NCBI RefSeq assembly: GCF_024733555.1
Contig: NZ_JANIOF010000001.1
Coordinates: 1,264,856 to 1,328,855 of the forward strand
Origin: Paenibacillus sp. SC116
GTDB taxonomy: Bacteria; Bacillota; Bacilli; Paenibacillales; Paenibacillaceae
Length of the DNA: 64,000 bases
Reading direction: 5' to 3'
The position numbers and the translations under genes are program-made. Numbering within the stretch: position 1 is the first letter of the stretch; each line of letters opens with the position of its first letter. Positions 25,580-35,022 of the stretch are shown here, one piece after another. The notes under the pieces were generated by a model. The model was not told the DNA's origin and searched no databases. It saw only the letters and a list, made by a program, of their open reading frames with translations.

Positions 25580-26350
25580 TTATGTTTTTTTCCAATCAAT
25601 TTGTATCGCTTCTGGTTTAACAAGCCATTTCGAAGTGAGCATGTCGGTAATTCGCTTATTCCACTTCTTCGCTACATTCTGTTCAAGGGAATTGGATTTC
25701 CCACTCTGGGCAGATGTAGGATCACCGATAGATTCAGCTTGTACATCAACCGCGTGCACCTGTTCCACAGGCATGATTCCCTCCGTTTTTTCATTCTGTT
25801 TCGAAAGGGGGGAAGCTGTTTGATTGCTGTAGGTCATAGAAACCGTAATCGATTGTATTGAAGGCTCCGGCTGATTGGCTGATACTCCTAAGCTCACTGT
25901 TACTTTCTCTGCTTGGACACTATAATCGTCAGCAGGAATCAATTTCGCAACACTTTCAACTTGCAAGGTTTCATCCAACTGACTCGTATTCGTTCCTACT
26001 GCCAATTCATTCAGCTGATTAATCATTTGAGACTCCAGTTGTGATTCGGCAAGTTCGCTCACCTTCATTTGACGCTGGTGCTGCAAGCGTGCGGCATCCC
26101 GTTGAATGCTAGTCAATGAAGCAAATGCACTCGTTGTCGGATTAGATTGCTCCCATTCAACAGCCACTTGCTCCGCTAGATCTTTGTCGAATAACTTCAT
26201 AATCGGTGAGAGCAAAGCCAATAAAATGATCAGGCTGAGCATGAGCTTTACATATCGCTGCATTTTTGCGCTTGGCAGCAACAAATCGACAAAAGCCGCC
26301 AGCAAAATAAGCATAATGATCTCTTTTAACCATTCACTGAGCCAGCTCAT
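25580..26350 (-). CDS. spoIIIAF: SpoIIIAF
   Basis: 256 residues from ATG 26350 (MSWLSEWLKEIIMLILLA) with AAGGAGG; an in-frame GTG six bases upstream is too close to the site. Two N-terminal membrane segments, then a soluble domain related to the ring-building fold. Ends with the family motif KWNKRITDMLTSKWLV…IQIDW. Confidence 0.9.
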   Translation of the reverse strand: MSWLSEWLKEIIMLILLAAFVDLLLPSAKMQRYVKLMLSLIILLALLSPIMKLFDKDLAEQVAVEWEQSNPTTSAFASLTSIQRDAARLQHQRQMKVSELAESQLESQMINQLNELAVGTNTSQLDETLQVESVAKLIPADDYSVQAEKVTVSLGVSANQPEPSIQSITVSMTYSNQTASPLSKQNEKTEGIMPVEQVHAVDVQAESIGDPTSAQSGKSNSLEQNVAKKWNKRITDMLTSKWLVKPEAIQIDWKKT

Positions 26351-26377
26351 ACTCACCCCTCCTCCTTGGACTTGCTG

Positions 26378-27679
26378 TCATCGCATCATCACCGTTACAT
26401 TACCTGCTGTCAGCAAAATCGTAATGGCTAAAAAAAACATGAGTCCTACTGCTGCAAGCGCAGCAAAGACATAAATCATGCTCTTTCCAACTGTTTGCAG
26501 ACAGCCGACGACTGGACTATTGCCAAGTGGCTGCATAATTGCAGCTGACACGTTATAAATAAGCGCCAACGTTAAAATTTTCAATGCAGGAAATGCACAT
26601 AGGAACAACAATATAATGACCCCGGTAAGGCCCACCGCATTTTTCACGAGCAAGGAAGCCGTAATTACTGTATCTGTTGCATCTGAAAACACTCTACCCA
26701 CGACAGGCACAAAATTGCCCGTAATATACTTGGCAGTACGAATTGCCACACCGTCCGTTACCGAACTGGTTACTCCTTGCACGGAAATAACACCAAGAAA
26801 TACAGTGAGTAAAATACCGAGCAATCCAACACTGATGTTTCTAAGCAGATTGGCAAGTTGAGTCACTTTATACTTGTCCGTCAGAGAGCTGACAATATGC
26901 AGAACTGCTGAGAAAAACAACATTGGGAAGACAACTGTGTAAATAATTGTGCCTACCAAATGAATCATAAATACGATGAGAGGATGCAGCACAGACACGG
27001 TTACTACATTGCCTAGAGAGGCAAGCAATGTAAACAATACCGGCACCATAGCCATCATAAAATGAATCATTCCTGATATGGCATCTTTCGCATAGCCAAT
27101 CGCTACATTAAAACTGTTGATGGCCAAAATAATGATGACCATGTACGAAACGGAATAAGCAATTTTGCTGACCGTATTGCGCTCAAAGGCAGTTTGCAAT
27201 GTTTCAAGCACCATGCTAAATACGGCAAGAATGACAATGGTGACGATTAATTTTCCATTCGTAATCACTTCTTGCATTAGAAATTTGCCTAACGCTTTAA
27301 ACGTGTTGCTTATCGTCAATTTTTCCCCGCCCGGAAGCAGTAAATCTGTAAAGTTCGGCAGTGAATCTCGTGGGAAGAAACCACCGTATTTGTTCAACAG
27401 TTCCTGCCAATATCCCTCAACCTCACTTGTCGGCAGCTGCTTTGTCTGCTCCTTAATCCAGGAGTCTGTCGGGGCTGCAGCTGGCGTAGAAGTTGACAAA
27501 TCTGAGCTTGTCCCTTCAGCAGCAGCTTGTACAGTTGTGGAAAGTGCTTCCTCCGTTGATGTAAATTCCGAAGAGGCATAAGCGCCAGACACACAAGCGA
27601 GCAGTGATAGGATGAACACGAATATGAATAAGGAAATGAATTTGTTAGAACTCGTCGTGCGGTCGTACAGCTCGTTCAC
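26378..27679 (-). CDS. spoIIIAE: SpoIIIAE membrane protein
   Basis: 433 residues from GTG 27679, which has GGAGG eight bases upstream. Signal-like N-terminus (FISLFIFVFILSLLACVSGAYA) and seven or so membrane segments in the C-terminal two-thirds. Typical strings LLPGGEKLTI and AVGLTGVIILLFLCAFPALKI. Integral part of the SpoIIIA complex with a permease-like character. Confidence 0.92.
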   Translation of the reverse strand: MNELYDRTTSSNKFISLFIFVFILSLLACVSGAYASSEFTSTEEALSTTVQAAAEGTSSDLSTSTPAAAPTDSWIKEQTKQLPTSEVEGYWQELLNKYGGFFPRDSLPNFTDLLLPGGEKLTISNTFKALGKFLMQEVITNGKLIVTIVILAVFSMVLETLQTAFERNTVSKIAYSVSYMVIIILAINSFNVAIGYAKDAISGMIHFMMAMVPVLFTLLASLGNVVTVSVLHPLIVFMIHLVGTIIYTVVFPMLFFSAVLHIVSSLTDKYKVTQLANLLRNISVGLLGILLTVFLGVISVQGVTSSVTDGVAIRTAKYITGNFVPVVGRVFSDATDTVITASLLVKNAVGLTGVIILLFLCAFPALKILTLALIYNVSAAIMQPLGNSPVVGCLQTVGKSMIYVFAALAAVGLMFFLAITILLTAGNVTVMMR

Positions 27680-27693
27680 AGCCTCTCCCTCCA

Positions 27694-28083
27694 TCAAGCT
27701 GGCAGCAGCTTCATAACGGTTTCAATGATGACACTAATAATCGGAATGGCCATGACGATAATCAATACTTTGCCTGCCAACTCAATCTTTGTTGCGATTC
27801 CGTCCTGACCGGCATCTCTTACCACCTGTGCGCCAAATTCGGCAATATACGCAATCCCGATAATTTTCAAAATCGTTTTCACGTAAATAGGCTCGATGCC
27901 TGAACGTTCTGCCAAAGAATCTAGCACTTCAATTACTGCCTCAATTTTTCCTATTAAGAACAAAAAGATGACAATGCCAGCGAAAGCCGATATGAGAAAG
28001 GCAAACATCGGCTTTTGTTCTTTAACGACTAGTACGAGTATGGCCGCAATAAGGCCAAGGCCGACAATCTGCACAATCTCCAT
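27694..28083 (-). CDS. spoIIIAD: SpoIIIAD membrane protein
   Basis: 129 residues from ATG 28083 (MEIVQIVGLGLIAAILVLVV); a GTG at 28092 is also possible. Four membrane segments. Contains KTILKIIGIAYIAEFGAQVVRDAG, a conserved stretch of the family. Confidence 0.9.
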   Translation of the reverse strand: MEIVQIVGLGLIAAILVLVVKEQKPMFAFLISAFAGIVIFLFLIGKIEAVIEVLDSLAERSGIEPIYVKTILKIIGIAYIAEFGAQVVRDAGQDGIATKIELAGKVLIIVMAIPIISVIIETVMKLLPA

Positions 28084-28092
28084 CAACATCAC

Positions 28093-28296
28093 CTACTGAA
28101 ATAAGAAAATGGTTTTGATTTCTTGGAATAAATGATCCAGTAATCGAACGACCATAAATAGAACGACGACAAATCCGATAACTGTGACCCAATGTGCCAT
28201 ATCCTCCTTGCCCATCTGCTTCAGGACCGTATGGATCATAGCAATGATGATGCCGATTCCAGCGATCTGAAATATCGCGCTCACATCCACATTCAT
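28093..28296 (-). CDS. spoIIIAC: SpoIIIAC membrane protein
   Basis: 67 residues from ATG 28296 (MNVDVSAIFQIAGIGIII), with GAGGTG seven bases upstream. Two membrane segments, usual length for SpoIIIAC. Related to SpoIIIAD by its hydrophobic layout. Confidence 0.9.
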   Translation of the reverse strand: MNVDVSAIFQIAGIGIIIAMIHTVLKQMGKEDMAHWVTVIGFVVVLFMVVRLLDHLFQEIKTIFLFQ

Positions 28297-28307
28297 AATC
28301 AGGCACC

Positions 28308-28832
28308 TCAATACATTAAAATGACAGCTAAAATACCACTTAATACACCTATACTCCGGTACATTCTTACATACCGCCCCGCTTCATCGCTTGCATTGGC
28401 TTCTTCTTGCTCTATTCGCTTCATTGCATGGCGAAGATGATTGCGCTGATCTTCTCGGTCACTAATGCCTAAGCTCATTCCGAGATCATACAAAATACGG
28501 ACATCTTGCGACTTTAAGGCGCTGTGCGGTGCTTCTGATTGAAGGGCTGAATGCCAAGCAGACTTGGCTGTCTGAATGTGGCCATCTCTTGCACGCATCC
28601 CCGCTGCCGCTTTTGCAAATAACTTGTTCAAGGGGGGTGGCACTTGCGCACTTAGTTGTTCACAAGCTTCATCAAGTGGGGTATGTCCATACATGACAGA
28701 TGTCTCCAAGCGTTGAAGAGCGATAAGCAATTGTCTGAGCTGGCGGGGACGGGCCGCATAGTGAGAGGCTTGTATCCAGCCGATTGCACCCGCTGCGGCA
28801 ATGACAATAGCAGCTCCGAGCAACTTAATGAT
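28308..28832 (-). CDS. spoIIIAB: SpoIIIAB, possible non-AUG start
   Basis: About 174 residues. Homologues begin ML-KLLGA; here the same point reads IIKLLGAAIVIAAAG with no ATG, GTG or TTG before K-L-L. The site GGAGG (28846-28842) lies nine bases before ATC (28832) and twelve before ATT (28829); TTG at 28823 is 18 bases away. I set the start at ATC 28832 on homology and spacing. An upstream ATG at 28895 would add non-homologous residues. One N-terminal and one C-terminal membrane segment, middle ARPRQLRQLLIALQRLETSVMYGHTPL. Overlaps spoIIIAA. Confidence 0.85.
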   Translation of the reverse strand: MIKLLGAAIVIAAAGAIGWIQASHYAARPRQLRQLLIALQRLETSVMYGHTPLDEACEQLSAQVPPPLNKLFAKAAAGMRARDGHIQTAKSAWHSALQSEAPHSALKSQDVRILYDLGMSLGISDREDQRNHLRHAMKRIEQEEANASDEAGRYVRMYRSIGVLSGILAVILMY

Positions 28833-29841
28833 GAGCTTCCCCCTCCCTTCCGATACGTTGGGATGCAGACGTTTGAAGAGCTCGCTGCTTCTCGTCATAG
28901 ACACGAAGCGTCCATTGCTTTCTGACTCTTTTAAGAACGACAATGCGAGTAAAAATGCCGGCTTCAACAAGCGGTCCAATGCCAGGTCTGCGCGCGATTT
29001 CCTTCACATCTGCTCCGTGTGCCGATGCGACTACACGCACACCTGCATGTATCGCTTCATTCATCGCCAGCACATCTTCTTCACGTCCAAACTCATCGAC
29101 GACAAGTACATCTGGCGACATGGAGCGGATGAGCATCATCATTCCTTCCGCTTTTGGACAACCATCAAGCACATCAGTTCTAGCTCCTACATCAAAACAA
29201 GGGACACCACGTACACAACCCGCAATTTCCGAGCGCTCATCCACAATGCCGACCTTTAGTCCCCTCCAATTCACATCTGGATGGTTCCAGCGTCCATCGG
29301 ATATGGACCTAGCCATATCACGAAGCATTGTGGTCTTGCCATGCTGAGGTGGAGATACGATGAGCGTGTGGTGAATAGACTGCTGTCTAAAGTCTAGTAA
29401 CAGTGGCATTAAACTAGCCGATATTCCTTGCTTCTCGCGGGCGATTCGAATATTAAACCCTGCAATATCACGCAGGTGACTAACCTTTCCATTGGTCAAT
29501 ACCGTTCTCCCAGCTAGTCCTATACGATGTCCCCCTGCAATCGTCACATAGCCGCGTCTAAGTTGTTCCTCCATCGTGTATAGCGAGTGATTTGTCAACA
29601 CATCTAACAACTGGTGACCGTCTTCGCGAACAGGTATATATGCCTCATGAATTTGACTTGTCAGTATGCCTTCTGCCGTAACGAAATAATACTCACCCAT
29701 GAAGCCAATTTCCAACGGACGACCCTCTCGAATCCGTACTTCTTCCAGCTCATTCAGTACTTGATCAGGAATGTTGGCGAGAATGGAACGAAGAGCAGGC
29801 GGCATCACATGAATCCATCCTGAAGCAGTTGCTACTGCCAT
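28825..29841 (-). CDS. spoIIIAA: SpoIIIAA secretion-type ATPase
   Basis: 338 residues from ATG 29841 with GGGAGGA upstream; an in-frame ATG at 29892 lies further up. ATPase of the type II/IV secretion group: Walker A SPPQHGKTT, Walker B PDVLVVDEFGRE, and VREDGHQLLDVLTNHSLYTMEEQ earlier. Powers the SpoIIIA feeding channel from the mother cell. First gene of the eight-gene operon, behind a sigma-E promoter. Confidence 0.93.
   Translation of the reverse strand: MAVATASGWIHVMPPALRSILANIPDQVLNELEEVRIREGRPLEIGFMGEYYFVTAEGILTSQIHEAYIPVREDGHQLLDVLTNHSLYTMEEQLRRGYVTIAGGHRIGLAGRTVLTNGKVSHLRDIAGFNIRIAREKQGISASLMPLLLDFRQQSIHHTLIVSPPQHGKTTMLRDMARSISDGRWNHPDVNWRGLKVGIVDERSEIAGCVRGVPCFDVGARTDVLDGCPKAEGMMMLIRSMSPDVLVVDEFGREEDVLAMNEAIHAGVRVVASAHGADVKEIARRPGIGPLVEAGIFTRIVVLKRVRKQWTLRVYDEKQRALQTSASQRIGREGEAHH
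28842..28849 (-). promoter_or_regulatory. SD of spoIIIAB followed by ATC/ATT
   Basis: AAGGGAGG on the minus strand, inside the 3' end of spoIIIAA. No standard start codon lies within the normal 5-12 base window; ATC and ATT do. Confidence 0.4.
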
Positions 29842-29927
29842 ATGGTCCTCCCTTCTTGAGACAGGCGAATTTGCAAAAGGTCGATCATGCATTTCGATCT
29901 GTTCTGCAGGCTTGGCCGCTTACTCCC

Positions 29928-29957
29928 ATATGTATGATCATTGTTGCTAAATATGAC
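29928..29957 (-). promoter_or_regulatory. sigma-E promoter of the spoIIIA operon
   Basis: Minus strand GTCATATTT (29957-29949), 12-base spacer, CATACATAT (29936-29928). It matches the sigma-E consensus (KMATATT / CATACANT) almost perfectly. It lies about 90 bases before the spoIIIAA start, as expected for mother-cell expression. Confidence 0.8.
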
Positions 29958-30407
29958 TTGTCTCATCTACTTGTACATTGGGTGTTATTATTTTTCAAAC
30001 ACAATACAGTCACTTGTTTGCTACACACTTCTGTTATCCATCCATGCACATAGGCACCTGTCATTGGAACGACGCATATATTGAACTTGTATTCGGAGGC
30101 AATGTATTCGCAAGCGCATGAATCAAAAATAGGAGAAGCTTCAACTCACTCCTATCAGCAGGAGGCATGGATCTTGTTTTATTTCATATGATTTCAGAAA
30201 CAGGCTTCGATATTATCTAGGTACTGGAAGTACTGATTCAGATCTCATTTAGAAAAATAGAGTGGGGAGAGCATGTTATATGCAAGTGATATCTATAAAA
30301 TTAATGAAAAACAGGCGTACTCGAATCGCCAACATCGTTGATATATGTTCCTTCAGCTGAATACGTACAAGCACCTTCACCCATACAGCAAGAAGAGGAG
30401 GAAGCTT
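29958..30407. other. divergent region between spoIIIAA and comB
   Basis: 450 bases without a convincing gene. Its left edge is the spoIIIA promoter. To the right it must hold the comB promoter, which I cannot place with confidence. A 29-codon frame starting at 30100 has its ribosome site only two bases away and is not called. Confidence 0.4.
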
Positions 30408-31136
30408 ATGCAGTTACAAGTTGATGTCATTGCTAGTATCGGTGAAGCGAGAGCCGTTGATTTGAATCAACACACAGTCATTGTTATTGATGTTTTAAGG
30501 GCGTCTAGCACGATCATTACAGCACTGGCAAATGGCGCCGCATCAGTATTGCCTGTAGAAACAGTCGGTCAAGCGAGGCAGCAATATGTAGAAGGGGATG
30601 TTCTAGGAGGAGAACGATTTTGCAAAAAAATTGCCGGTTTCGATCTTGGAAATTCTCCCCATGAATATACATCTAGCTGGTGTCTAAATAAACGCATCGT
30701 CCTTACTACCTCTAACGGGACACGGGCGATTCAAAAGGCAGTACGTGCCGAACATGTTCTTGCTGGCGCATTTTTAAATGCATCCGCATGCGCCCGACTC
30801 GCACTAAGCTTACGAAGAAACGTTGCCTTACTCTGTACAGGCACACAGGACGCTTTTGCGTTTGAAGACGCACTCTGCGCAGGGATGATATTACATGAGA
30901 TGATGTCTGACCATGCTGGGATGATCGTAACGAACGATCTTGGCATGTTGACCCTTAGTGCATATAAGCAGCATAAGGACCATATTCATGACGCAGTAAG
31001 ACAAAGCTCCAGTGGCAAGCGCCTGCTCAAGCTAGGATTCAGTGACGATGTTGAATTCTGCTCTCTAACGAATCAAGTTCATCTCGTTCCAACACTACAC
31101 CAACATCTCTTGATTCCTCATCGTGAATCATCTTAA
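30408..31136 (+). CDS. comB: 2-phosphosulfolactate phosphatase (ComB family)
   Basis: 242 residues from ATG 30408 with GAGGAGG upstream. ComB signatures: VIVIDVLRASSTIITALANGA (about 26-46), GERFCKKIAGFDLGNSPHEY and TTSNGTRAI. It removes phosphate from 2-phospho-3-sulfolactate. In methanogens this serves coenzyme M synthesis; spore formers accumulate sulfolactate. It is one of few plus-strand genes and stands divergently to spoIIIA. Confidence 0.88.
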   Translation: MQLQVDVIASIGEARAVDLNQHTVIVIDVLRASSTIITALANGAASVLPVETVGQARQQYVEGDVLGGERFCKKIAGFDLGNSPHEYTSSWCLNKRIVLTTSNGTRAIQKAVRAEHVLAGAFLNASACARLALSLRRNVALLCTGTQDAFAFEDALCAGMILHEMMSDHAGMIVTNDLGMLTLSAYKQHKDHIHDAVRQSSSGKRLLKLGFSDDVEFCSLTNQVHLVPTLHQHLLIPHRESS

Positions 31137-31167
31137 TCCGAATACTGAGTACCATGGCTATAAACCA

Positions 31168-31216
31168 AAAACCTCCGAGACCATTTCATACAATGGACAT
31201 CGGAGGTTCTTTATTT
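31168..31216 (+). terminator. comB terminator
   Basis: AACCTCCGA (31170-31178) and TCGGAGGTT (31200-31208) with an inner CCATT/AATGG pair, then CTTTATTT. Confidence 0.75.
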
Positions 31217-31295
31217 ACATTCAATTATTTATTTTAATTAAAGAATAAGAGCTCTATCTGGTTGTTATCAGTAGACGGGAATACACTTACGTATA

Positions 31296-32549
31296 TTAAC
31301 GTCGATCTTGCGGACCACCAACAAACGCATCTTCTACCGTATCCAAGCCATATGCGGTATGAAGTGCGCGAACAACTTCGGGAAGCTGATAATTGGAGAT
31401 GACACAAGAAACTTTAATTTCTGAAGTGCTGACCATTTTAATACTAATCCCGAGTTTTGAAATAACTTCAAACATTTTCGCTGCTACGCCAGGATGACTA
31501 ACCATACCTGCGCCAACGATAGAAATTTTAATAAGATCAGTCTCGGAGGATACATCATGATAAGGTACTTGTTGACGGAAGCTTTCGATTACTTGAAGTG
31601 CTCTCTCTCTATCATCTAGAACAGTTGTGAAACTGAAATCAGCTGTTCCGTCCTGAACACCGCTCTGTACGATGATATCGACATCGATACTAGCATCAGC
31701 CAATTTACCAAATACGGTGGCCAATACACCCGGTTCATCAGGTACTCCCATAATACTGATTCTTGCCACATTTTTATCATAAGCAATACCGCTAACGACA
31801 ACTCCCTGCTCCATGACTGCTTCCTCCTTCACAGTTGTACCTTCATTATGAGTAAAGCTAGATCGAACAACTAGACATACCTTGTTATGCTTCGCATATT
31901 CAACAGCACGTGGATGCAGTACAGCAGCACCTAAATGAGCAAGTTCCAGCATCTCGTCGTACGAAATCTCATTAAGCTTGCGAGCACAGCGCACAATCCG
32001 TGGATCAGTAGAATAGATACCATCAACATCGGTGTAAATTTCACAAACATCAGCCTGAATGGCTGCAGCCAATGCAACAGCAGTTGTATCGGATCCTCCA
32101 CGGCCTAATGTTGTGATTTCTCCAGCATCTGAAGCACCTTGGAAACCCGCTACGATTACGATTTGTCCTTTATCGAGCGACTGTTTCACGCGTGCCGGGT
32201 CGATATCCACGATACGTGCTTTACCATGGGTTTGATCCGTTAGGAATCCAGCCTGCCAGCCTGTATACGAAACAGCCTCGTGCCCAAGTTGATGAACCGC
32301 TATAGACAATAGGGATACACTAATTTGTTCACCTGTAGTCATTAACATGTCCATTTCTCGCGCAGGCGGCGTACTGTTCAGCAGTTTAGCCTTATCAATC
32401 AAGTCATCCGTCGTATCGCCCATAGCAGATACAACGACCACACATTGGTGGCCATCTAGTTTCTTCTCAACAATTCGTTTGGCGACTCTCTGCATACGCT
32501 CGACATCACCAACTGAACTTCCACCAAACTTCATGACGAACAAAGCCAC
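31296..32549 (-). CDS. lysC: aspartate kinase
   Basis: 417 residues from GTG 32549 (VALFVMKFGGSSVGD); GGGAGTGAG lies ahead. Kinase domain with KFGGSSV, TLGRGGSDTTAVALAAA and TDVDGIYSTDPRIV, then two ACT domains (about 265-400) for feedback control. Phosphorylates aspartate at the head of lysine, methionine, threonine and diaminopimelate synthesis. No lysine riboswitch is visible in its short leader, so it may be the diaminopimelate- or threonine-controlled isozyme. Confidence 0.93.
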   Translation of the reverse strand: MALFVMKFGGSSVGDVERMQRVAKRIVEKKLDGHQCVVVVSAMGDTTDDLIDKAKLLNSTPPAREMDMLMTTGEQISVSLLSIAVHQLGHEAVSYTGWQAGFLTDQTHGKARIVDIDPARVKQSLDKGQIVIVAGFQGASDAGEITTLGRGGSDTTAVALAAAIQADVCEIYTDVDGIYSTDPRIVRCARKLNEISYDEMLELAHLGAAVLHPRAVEYAKHNKVCLVVRSSFTHNEGTTVKEEAVMEQGVVVSGIAYDKNVARISIMGVPDEPGVLATVFGKLADASIDVDIIVQSGVQDGTADFSFTTVLDDRERALQVIESFRQQVPYHDVSSETDLIKISIVGAGMVSHPGVAAKMFEVISKLGISIKMVSTSEIKVSCVISNYQLPEVVRALHTAYGLDTVEDAFVGGPQDRR

Positions 32550-32659
32550 ACTGCTCACTCCCAATCCTCGGAATGTATCTTTTCATTTAATTGTGTATTA
32601 TAGCACGTTTCCATATGTAGTGGTGGAAAAATATATGAATTAATTATACGAAAATTTGC

Positions 32660-32704
32660 ACTAAAAAAGCTCTGCATACCTAAATAGGATGCAGAGCTTT
32701 CTCT
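32660..32704 (-). terminator. efp terminator
   Basis: AAAGCTCTGCAT (32666-32677) and ATGCAGAGCTTT (32689-32700), a 12-bp stem, with a T-run on the minus strand. Confidence 0.8.
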
Positions 32705-32730
32705 CTTATGAATATAATGACGATTGGCTA

Positions 32731-33288
32731 TTACGCGCGGGAAATGTACTTGCCTTCGCGTGTATCAATAAGCAATACATCTTCTTCATTAATGAAGAGT
32801 GGAACTTGAACGTTCAAGCCAGTTTCAAGCTTAGCGTTCTTCGTTGCACCAGTTGCCGTGTTACCTTTAATGCCTGGCTCTGTTTCTACAACTTTCAATT
32901 CAACGCTGTTCGGCATAGTGATTCCAAGAATCTCGCCTTGGTAGCTGGAAATATTAACAACCATGTTGTCTTTAAGGAAGTTCAATTCCCACTCCAATTG
33001 TTCGTGAGACAAATTGAACTGGTCATACGTTTCGTTGTCCATGAACGTATACTCGTCACCACTGTTGTATAGGTATTGAACTTGTTGGTTATCGATTTGT
33101 GCACGGCCAATTGTTTCACCAGCACGGAATGTTCTTTCTACTGTGTTTCCGTTACGCAAGTTACGAAGCTTGGAGCGTACGAATGCAGCACCTTTACCTG
33201 GCTTAACGTGTTGGAAATCAAGTACTGTGAAGATGTCCCCTTCTACTAGTACAGTAAGTCCTGTCTTAAAATCGTTAACTGAAATCAC
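32731..33288 (-). CDS. efp: elongation factor P
   Basis: 185 residues, usual length. KOW-like N-terminal domain ([40 protein letters not shown]) with the modifiable loop residue after PGKG, and two OB domains. Relieves ribosome stalling at polyproline stretches. Next to the Xaa-Pro peptidase gene, the common Bacillales pairing. Confidence 0.96.
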   Translation of the reverse strand: MISVNDFKTGLTVLVEGDIFTVLDFQHVKPGKGAAFVRSKLRNLRNGNTVERTFRAGETIGRAQIDNQQVQYLYNSGDEYTFMDNETYDQFNLSHEQLEWELNFLKDNMVVNISSYQGEILGITMPNSVELKVVETEPGIKGNTATGATKNAKLETGLNVQVPLFINEEDVLLIDTREGKYISRA

Positions 33289-33330
33289 GATATTCCCTCC
33301 TAAGGTCGTTCGAGCTCGTCCGAATTTGTT

Positions 33331-34401
33331 CTAGATGACGAGCAATTGTTTCGTTGAATGTGTTATTATTTCAATCCCGTTCTCCGTCATGACAATGTCA
33401 TCTTCAATTCGAACACCGCCGAATCCAGGTATATAAATACCAGGCTCAACAGTTACGGTCATTCCGGGAGTTAACACCGTATTATCACTCATAGCCAAGC
33501 GCGGGTACTCATGTACTTCCATCCCTAAGCCATGACCAAGACTATGGCCAAATTGAGGGCCATAACCATGTTTGACAATGATGTCACGTGCAAGTGCATC
33601 TGCTTCTCGCCCTGTCATACCAGGACGAATATGCTCCAACGCATGAAGCTGTGCCTCAAGCACAATGTTGTAAATTTCACGATGGCGATCTGTCGGTTCC
33701 CCTACTACAATGGTCCGAGTTATATCGGAACAATAACCTTTGTAGTAAGCACCAAAGTCCAGCTTAACGAATTCGTTTGTACCAATAATACGATCACTTG
33801 CTACACCGTGTGGCAGTGCTGAACGTTCGCCTGAAGCAACAATTGTTTCAAAGGAGCTTGATGTCGCCCCATGCTTACGCATGAAATACTCCATCTCCAA
33901 TGCAACATCCATCTCCGAGATACCTGGTTTGATGTACGATAGAATATGACTAAATGTGCGATCTGCCAAATCAGCAGCTTCCCGCATAATAGCCAACTCA
34001 TTCTCATCTTTCACCATACGCAGCTGCTCAACCAATCCGCTAACAGGTACAAGCTCTATACCATCCAATGCTTCCCCATATTTAGCGTATACGCCGTAGC
34101 TCATATGATCCTGCTCAAATGCAATGCGACTGATGCCGGATTCTTTTAGCAATGATGCCAATGTATCCGTAACTTTTGGAGCATGCTCCAAAACCTCGAA
34201 CCCAATCGCTTGTTCAGGAGCTTGTGTCATATAGCGGAAATCCGTCAGTAAAATAGCACGATCTGCAGAAATAAATACATACCCTGCTGATCCTGTAAAT
34301 CCTGTCATGTACCGTCTATTATACTCACTTGCGATCCATATGCCTTCGAGCCCTCGTTGTTCCAGCTCCTTACGAAGACGTTCCACGCGAGCATTGATCA
34401 T
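33331..34401 (-). CDS. M24 family Xaa-Pro peptidase
   Basis: 356 residues from ATG 34401 (MINARVERLRKELE), with GGAGAGG upstream. Creatinase-like N-terminal domain and a pita-bread domain with metal ligands in LDFGAYYKGYCSDITR, HSLGHGLGMEVHEYP, TVEPGIYIPGFGGVRIEDD. Cleaves X-Pro dipeptides or N-terminal X-Pro bonds. Equivalent to B. subtilis YqhT (papA). Confidence 0.92.
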   Translation of the reverse strand: MINARVERLRKELEQRGLEGIWIASEYNRRYMTGFTGSAGYVFISADRAILLTDFRYMTQAPEQAIGFEVLEHAPKVTDTLASLLKESGISRIAFEQDHMSYGVYAKYGEALDGIELVPVSGLVEQLRMVKDENELAIMREAADLADRTFSHILSYIKPGISEMDVALEMEYFMRKHGATSSSFETIVASGERSALPHGVASDRIIGTNEFVKLDFGAYYKGYCSDITRTIVVGEPTDRHREIYNIVLEAQLHALEHIRPGMTGREADALARDIIVKHGYGPQFGHSLGHGLGMEVHEYPRLAMSDNTVLTPGMTVTVEPGIYIPGFGGVRIEDDIVMTENGIEIITHSTKQLLVI

Positions 34402-34436
34402 CTGAATCCTCTCCTGTCCGCTAATGTTCGTGCTGA

Positions 34437-34886
34437 TTATTCCTGCGATTGATTGCACACGATATGGTGCAAGGCTTGCAAGCCCAACTCATAACTATAA
34501 GCGCCCAAGCCGCATATTTGACCTGCCGCAATGGGAGCAATAACCGAAACATGACGAAACGCCTCGCGCTTATGTATGTTCGATAAATGGACCTCGATAA
34601 CAGGAAGTGCTACCGCACTTAGCGCATCACGGATGGCATAGCTGTAATGCGTCCAAGCTCCAGGATTAATCAATATACCGTCACACTGACCATAAGCAGC
34701 GTGAATGCGATCGATTAAGGCCCCTTCGTAGTTTGTCTGCATGAACTCCAACTCTACTTGCAGTTGTGCCGCCATTTGTTGTAGGCGCTCCTCAATATCC
34801 TGAAGCGTAGTCGCACCATAAACACCTGGTTCACGTATCCCCAGCATATTTAAGTTCGGTCCGTTCAATACCAAGTAACGTGCCAT
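34437..34886 (-). CDS. aroQ: 3-dehydroquinate dehydratase, type II
   Basis: 149 residues, standard for type [22 protein letters not shown] with active Arg/Tyr, [32 protein letters not shown] and [17 protein letters not shown]. Forms 3-dehydroshikimate, which is also the substrate of the AsbF-like enzyme at the window end. Starts at 34886 behind AGGTGGGA. Confidence 0.95.
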   Translation of the reverse strand: MARYLVLNGPNLNMLGIREPGVYGATTLQDIEERLQQMAAQLQVELEFMQTNYEGALIDRIHAAYGQCDGILINPGAWTHYSYAIRDALSAVALPVIEVHLSNIHKREAFRHVSVIAPIAAGQICGLGAYSYELGLQALHHIVCNQSQE

Positions 34887-35022
34887 TGTATCCCACCTGT
34901 CTTAAAGAGCATTCGGATAACCGAGCGCTATTAGAAGATACTCATCAGACCAATACTCACGTATTTTATCATAGGAACAAGCACTTGAGAAGCATCATCG
35001 TAGCGCAACTAGGATTATCCGT

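Noticed and set aside
30100..30189. 29-codon frame upstream of comB
   Set aside because: Its GGAGG is two bases from the ATG, too close for normal initiation; no family likeness.
32550..32660. lysine riboswitch ahead of lysC
   Set aside because: The leader is only about 110 bases and shows no L-box pattern.
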